Of a DNA stretch of 64,000 nucleotides, positions 60,301 to 64,000 are shown piece by piece. The notes below the pieces were generated by a model. The model was not told the DNA's origin, searched no databases, and saw only the letters and a list, made by a program, of their open reading frames with translations. How positions within the stretch are numbered: position 1 is the first letter of the stretch; every line of letters begins with the position of its first letter. The position numbers and the translations under genes are program-made. The DNA is from Labia minor. Taxonomy: Eukaryota > Arthropoda > Insecta > Dermaptera > Spongiphoridae. Location of the stretch: contig OY720350.1 of NCBI GenBank assembly GCA_963082975.1, positions 38,422,660 through 38,486,659 of the forward strand, written 5' to 3'.

Positions 60301-60901
60301 CAATGAGGAGACTCCTTTACTTGTTGCATCTCGAGGTGGAAAGACAGAAATTGTAAAGTATTTAATTGAAAAAGGAGCGGATGTGAATGCAAAGACTTAC
60401 AATGATGAGACTCCTTTAATTCATGCATCTCAGAGTGGAAAGATAGAAATTGTAATGTATTTAATTGAAAAAGGAGCGGATGTGAATGCAAATGCTTCAA
60501 ATGGAGATACTCCTTTAATTCTTGCATCTCGAAGTGGAAAGATAGAAATTGTAAAATATTTAATTGAAATAGGAGCGGATGTGAATGCAAAGGCTTCAAA
60601 TGGAGATACTCCTTTAATTCTTGCATTGGAAGGTGGAAAGTTAGAAATTATCAAATATTTAATTGATAAAGGAGCAGATGTAAATGAAAAGTTTGGTTGG
60701 ATATCAAAAAGAAAGATTCCTTTAATTCTTGCATCTGAAAGTGGAATGTTCGAAATTGTCAAATATTTAATTGAAAAAGGAGCGGATGTGAATGCAAAGG
60801 CTTCAAATGGAGATACTCCTTTAATTCTTGCATCTCGAGGTGAAAATACAGAAATTGTAAAGTATTTAAAATATAAAGGTGCAGGTTACTTTACATATTA
60901 A
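57306..60901 (+). CDS. Coiled-coil / ankyrin-repeat protein, 1072 aa, 3 exons
   Basis: Exons 57306-57419, 57614-57733 and 57917-60901 are joined by phase-0 GT-AG introns (GTAAGA...TATAG, GTATGA...TTTAG). I start at the ATG at 57306 because it opens a frame that splices cleanly; an acceptor-like TTTATCTCAG upstream suggests a 5' untranslated exon. Residues about 9-85 are Lys/Glu-rich and predicted coiled coil (KEEKIFLREEIISVREEIRK). From about residue 90 there are about 28 ankyrin repeats of 32-38 residues with consensus NGDTPLILA..GGKLEIVKYL then IEKGADVNAK. Six repeats carry a longer loop with WIS..(R/S)KIPL, spaced 5, 6, 5, 2 and 6 repeats apart, so blocks of repeats were duplicated. Ankyrin repeats bind other proteins; the partner is unknown. 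No enzymatic domain, signal peptide or membrane segment. Confidence 0.88.
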
Positions 60902-61139
60902 ATAATTAAACAGAAAAACAAATAATTTTTTAGTAAATATGTGCCTCTTTGTATTAATATTTTCTTATAATTAAATTTTGAAAAATTATTTAATATTTTT
61001 AATATATTTCCAAGATAGAGAAACCCAGAAATATATAATTTATGCTTCCAATGTTTACAAGATAAATGAGACAAAAGTTATTTTTAGATTTTTTTTGGTG
61101 AAAGATTAATAAATATATTTCGTAATTTGATATTATTAA

Positions 61140-62436
61140 AATAAATATTTTTGTTTATGTTTAGGTTTGAGTTAATATTGTTAGTAAAAGAAGTCCAGTT
61201 AGTTTTATTGTTAGTTAGGAAAATAGGAAAATCAATTGGGGTTAATGTATTGCTAAAGGAAAACTAGACAGGAGATTGGTCTGAAGTAAGGTCAAATAAG
61301 GAATTTATTTCTGTGGTAAGGTCATTGAGACCACGCTCAATAAAGAAGTCAATCAGGTCTGGTATTTCTCGTCTGTTTGTTGGCCAGTAGGTGGGTTCCC
61401 CTATGGAAATATGCCTAAAGTTTTCCTCATCCAGGGCATTCCATAAGCTTCTACCCCTAGGAGTTATAATTCTCGATCCCCAGTGAGTGTGTTTTGCGTT
61501 CTAGTCCCCGCAATAAATCTATCACCGAGTGATAGAAAAAAATGTTTAAATTCAAAAGATTCATTTTATGCTTATTCGGACATTGAACCGAAGATATAGC
61601 AAAATGTCCCTTGGAATCTTAGATTGAAATTGTTGTGGCTTGTAAATAGTTCTTAGAGAAAGGAGGGTTGACAAAGTGTGTTTAATTTTATTTTTTATTA
61701 ATATGACAGTACCACCGTGTGAGGTGCCATCTGGGTGATTCGTAGAATAACACGCTTAGTTGTGAATTTTAAAGTAGCTTCTATCCTTCAAGTGCGTTTC
61801 TGCAGTGTTTTTCATGATTTAGGAGAAATAATAAAATAATTTTTTATTTCTTTTATTTAATTCCATAACACTAATTTAAGGATGGGAGCCATTAGGTATA
61901 CGGGTCAATATCGTGGTAATGAGGTTTTGTAAGGTATCCATTCTTTCCATTAGTTTAGCCATCATAGATTCTAGATTTATAAGTCTTTGTTGGTCATGGT
62001 ACAGGTGTAATTATTGTTGACAATTGAGCTCAAGTCACGTGTCATTTGTCCGTAATCAGAGATATTTGGAATGAAAATTGGTGGGGGGTTGTTTTTGGGT
62101 TTAAGGGAGGGAGAGAGAGAGAGAGAGAGAGATGGGACATCATCGGAAGTTATTTTAGAGAGAGCCTGAAATCGATTTTGAGAGTTGGGAATTGTGTAAT
62201 CGGTAATTTGTTTTTGTTTTGCATTTCTTGGTGTCACAGGGCTTTCTCTCTGCCTTTTCTTTCTTGAATCGACGTTCTGCCAACCCTGAGCATCGTTAGA
62301 ATCGGTGTTATCTGTATTGTTAATGCCCTCCATCATGTCCTTTTCATGATGAAGTAGACATGTGCAGTGGTTGCAGTGATAGTTTTTCGTATTCATTTTT
62401 AATTTGCAATATGCACAATTGAACATAACAAGAATA
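61140..62436 (-). mobile_element. Jockey-like LINE fragment (ORF1 and start of ORF2)
   Basis: On the minus strand, ORF1 (from 62426) is followed by an ORF2 endonuclease domain in broken frames. ETHLKDRSYF appears near 61800, HGGTVILIKNKIKHT near 61710, SLWNALDEENFRHISIGEPT near 61440, and SDQSPV near 61270 where active enzymes have SDH. NNKTNWTSF follows near 61200. The reverse-transcriptase part is missing. The 5' side is cut by, or adjoins, the HINE-B at 62437. Confidence 0.75.
61876..62426 (-). pseudogene. Jockey-like ORF1 (Gag-like) with frameshift
   Basis: The ATG at 62426 opens MFNCAYCKLKMNTKNYHCNH with a CX2C...CX2C cysteine pattern, followed by an acidic/polar region (WQNVDSRKKRQRESPVTP) and a Pro/Ser-rich stretch caused by a (GA)n run (62107-62131). 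The frame stops at 61977. In the adjacent frame a coiled-coil-like MMAKLMERMDTLQNLITTIL continues to a stop at 61876, so one shift separates the two. Such ORF1 proteins bind RNA. Confidence 0.6.
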
Positions 62437-63028
62437 AGTTGACCTGTGGCCAGGTCCGAACCGACCAACGGTTTGAAATAAATTAATTTCCAGCTACAGA
62501 AACAATTTCAAATAATTTTAATATATCTATTAATGTAATAAAAAACAGATATGGATACATAAATAATAAATATAAACATTTTTAATTTTATTTTATTTAT
62601 AATATATATGCAAGACCAGGCTGTGACGTCATGAATGGCTGGATGACGTCATATAATTTTAAATCAAGAAAAAACTAATAAATATGATTTTTCTCAAGGA
62701 TAAAACCAATACAAAGTGCATGATTCGTGGTGTGAAAATAACCCTTTCCTTCCTATCGTCGATCGCTAATACTACCACTTCCGGTTTCCGGAATTGCACC
62801 AAAAGTTGATCAATTCATGCCACTGATGCATTATAAGTAAATATACCAAATTTCATCAAAATCGGTTGAGCCGTTCAGGTGTACACATCTATACGGACGG
62901 ACAGACATCATGCTAAAAATACTTTTTTCTGTTTAGAAAATGCATGATTCGTGGAGATATGTAAAAATCTCCACATGTGAAATTTGGTGTGAAAACAATA
63001 CCTCCCTTACTATCGTCGGTCGGTAAAA
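62437..63028 (-). mobile_element. HINE-B (Helentron-like), complete copy
   Basis: On the minus strand it runs from TTTTACCGACCGACGATAG (63028 inward) through a very short GTCC array (62896-62909) and the core to the hairpin GACCTGGCCACAGGTC and AACT. Flanking bases after removal read GAATA|ATGTA, again an A|A (T|T on minus) junction. Length 592 bp, no ORF. Confidence 0.8.
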
Positions 63029-63515
63029 ATGTAATATTTATGTATATTATTCACATACAGACATACACACTTTTCTTTTTTTATTATTTATTTAATTAAT
63101 TTGATTAAATTTAATTTAATATAAGTATAATTGGATTTACAATGAGAAGGGATTAGGGATTAAAGAGGAGAGGTATTGAGATTTCTTCCGCTCCTTCGAG
63201 GCCGACCGAGGTGTCTTGGTGGAGGGGGAGGGCCCTGGAAATAAAAAAGGGGGAAATTTAGAAATGGTAATGTGTAGATGATGTAAAATGAGTTTTAATG
63301 TTAGTGATTTAAAATATATTAGTTTTAATTATAATGAATTTTAAATTATGCTGAATGGGTTCAGCTAGATCAATTTGTGATAAATTCAATGAATTTGATA
63401 ATTATTTCGAATTTGATAATTACCCTAAAAATTTACAGAATTAGAAGAAGAATATTTAAGTGTTTATAATAAAATATTTTTTATCTTGATTAATGTAAAA
63501 AGTTTAATGAAGTAA
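63029..63515. other. Intergenic DNA with a GC-richer patch
   Basis: A purine-rich, GC-richer patch lies at about 63180-63240 (GAGGCCGACCGAGG). No frame or repeat was recognised. Confidence 0.45.
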
Positions 63516-63635
63516 TCAACCCCATCTCACTCTTACCGCCCAGCTGAATTCTTGTTTAGTTTTTCTGACGAAAATAAGAGATGGCGCTGCAGGCGCTCAA
63601 GAGCTCGCACTGCTGCAGAGCAAACAATTTAAAGG
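63516..63635 (+). repeat. Short interspersed repeat, copy 2
   Basis: Inverted relative to 49055-49195: CCCATCTCACT, CCGCCCAGCTGAAT, ATAAGAGATGGCGCTGCAG and CTCGCACTGCTGCAG appear in this order. It ends about 90 bp before a possible start codon with a splice donor at 63726. Confidence 0.65.
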
Positions 63636-63725
63636 GAATTTCCTTAACACACCCTTAACATCATCCCCTCGCCAATGATTATCTCGTGCTTACTAATTCG
63701 AGATCCGAAGGCAGCAATTGCAAAC

Positions 63726-63734
63726 ATGCCTAAT
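63726..63734 (+). CDS. Possible first coding exon (three codons) at the window end
   Basis: ATGCCTAAT is followed directly by a consensus donor GTAAGT (63735-63740) and is preceded by less AT-rich DNA (63640-63725). This resembles a short first exon reading Met-Pro-Asn, with the rest of the gene beyond the window. Such a short match can arise by chance, so this is a weak call. Confidence 0.25.
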
Positions 63735-63740
63735 GTAAGT

Positions 63741-64000
63741 AAAATTTTTTTATATATTAATATATTATTATATATTTTATTTATTTATTGCCATTTTAGT
63801 CCAAATTTACAGCTTTTTTTTGTACAAAATTTTACATATTTTCCATATTAAATATTATTATATATATTTACATTAATAATCAGTATTACTAAATTATGTA
63901 TATATAAAATAAAATATTTTAATATATTATTATATATTAAATTAATTTTAAATTATATTATTTTTAATATATGCATATAATTTAAAATTAATTTAATTAA
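63741..64000. other. AT-rich end of window
   Basis: Nothing recognised. It would be first intron if the exon at 63726 is real. Confidence 0.4.

Noticed and set aside
58084..60762. Long minus-strand open frames (up to 192 codons) opposite the ankyrin gene
   Set aside because: They repeat with the ankyrin period and arise because the sense repeats lack complementary stop codons in those frames. They show no splice or start logic of their own.
58145..60901. Bacterial (endosymbiont) origin of the ankyrin gene
   Set aside because: Two spliceosomal introns, local AT-rich codon use and an insect transposon context argue for a resident eukaryotic gene; an ancient transfer cannot be excluded but nothing here shows it.

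Overview
The window is AT-rich, intron-bearing eukaryotic DNA from an arthropod, most likely an insect. The insect-specific allergen-repeat gene and the mariner, Jockey-like, RTE-like, hAT and PIF relics support this. The order cannot be fixed from the sequence. No rRNA, functional tRNA, bacterial operon or CRISPR array is visible. Genes are few and small; most recognisable non-AT sequence is transposon debris.

Layout. 1-36 kb has no convincing host gene. It holds hAT-type elements, three mariner relics, a Tc1-like relic, a PIF/Harbinger element with a MADF-domain gene, 3' ends of a non-LTR retrotransposon, and members of two short families, called HINE-A and HINE-B here, that look like non-autonomous Helentrons. 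At 36.2 kb a minus-strand first coding exon with a strong splice donor marks a gene whose other exons were not found. 38.5-45.8 kb is again repeats, including one HINE-B nested in a HINE-A. 46.1-51.5 kb is the gene-dense part: a secreted insect-allergen-repeat (G12-like) protein of 221 aa, a hAT relic with a nested hAT MITE, and a complete seven-exon caspase-activated DNase (DFF40/CAD) gene. 51.9-57.1 kb holds a mariner relic, a HINE-A interrupted by a 5'-inverted RTE-like LINE with a 14-bp target-site duplication, and GC-rich hairpins. 57.3-60.9 kb is a three-exon gene for a 1072-aa coiled-coil plus about 28-ankyrin-repeat protein with higher-order repeats. 61.1-63.0 kb is a minus-strand Jockey-like fragment abutting another HINE-B.

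The three main host genes (46.1, 49.2 and 57.3 kb) are all on the plus strand but show no sign of a shared pathway. The most interesting system is the set of Helentron-like families. At least two, and probably a third, share one architecture: subterminal inverted repeat, short-unit microsatellite, a conserved core, AT-rich body, second subterminal repeat, 3' hairpin. The nested copy gives an exact empty site, with insertion between two T residues and no target duplication.

All calls come from reading the sequence and a supplied six-frame translation; no similarity search was run. Exon boundaries rest on GT-AG sites and frame continuity.
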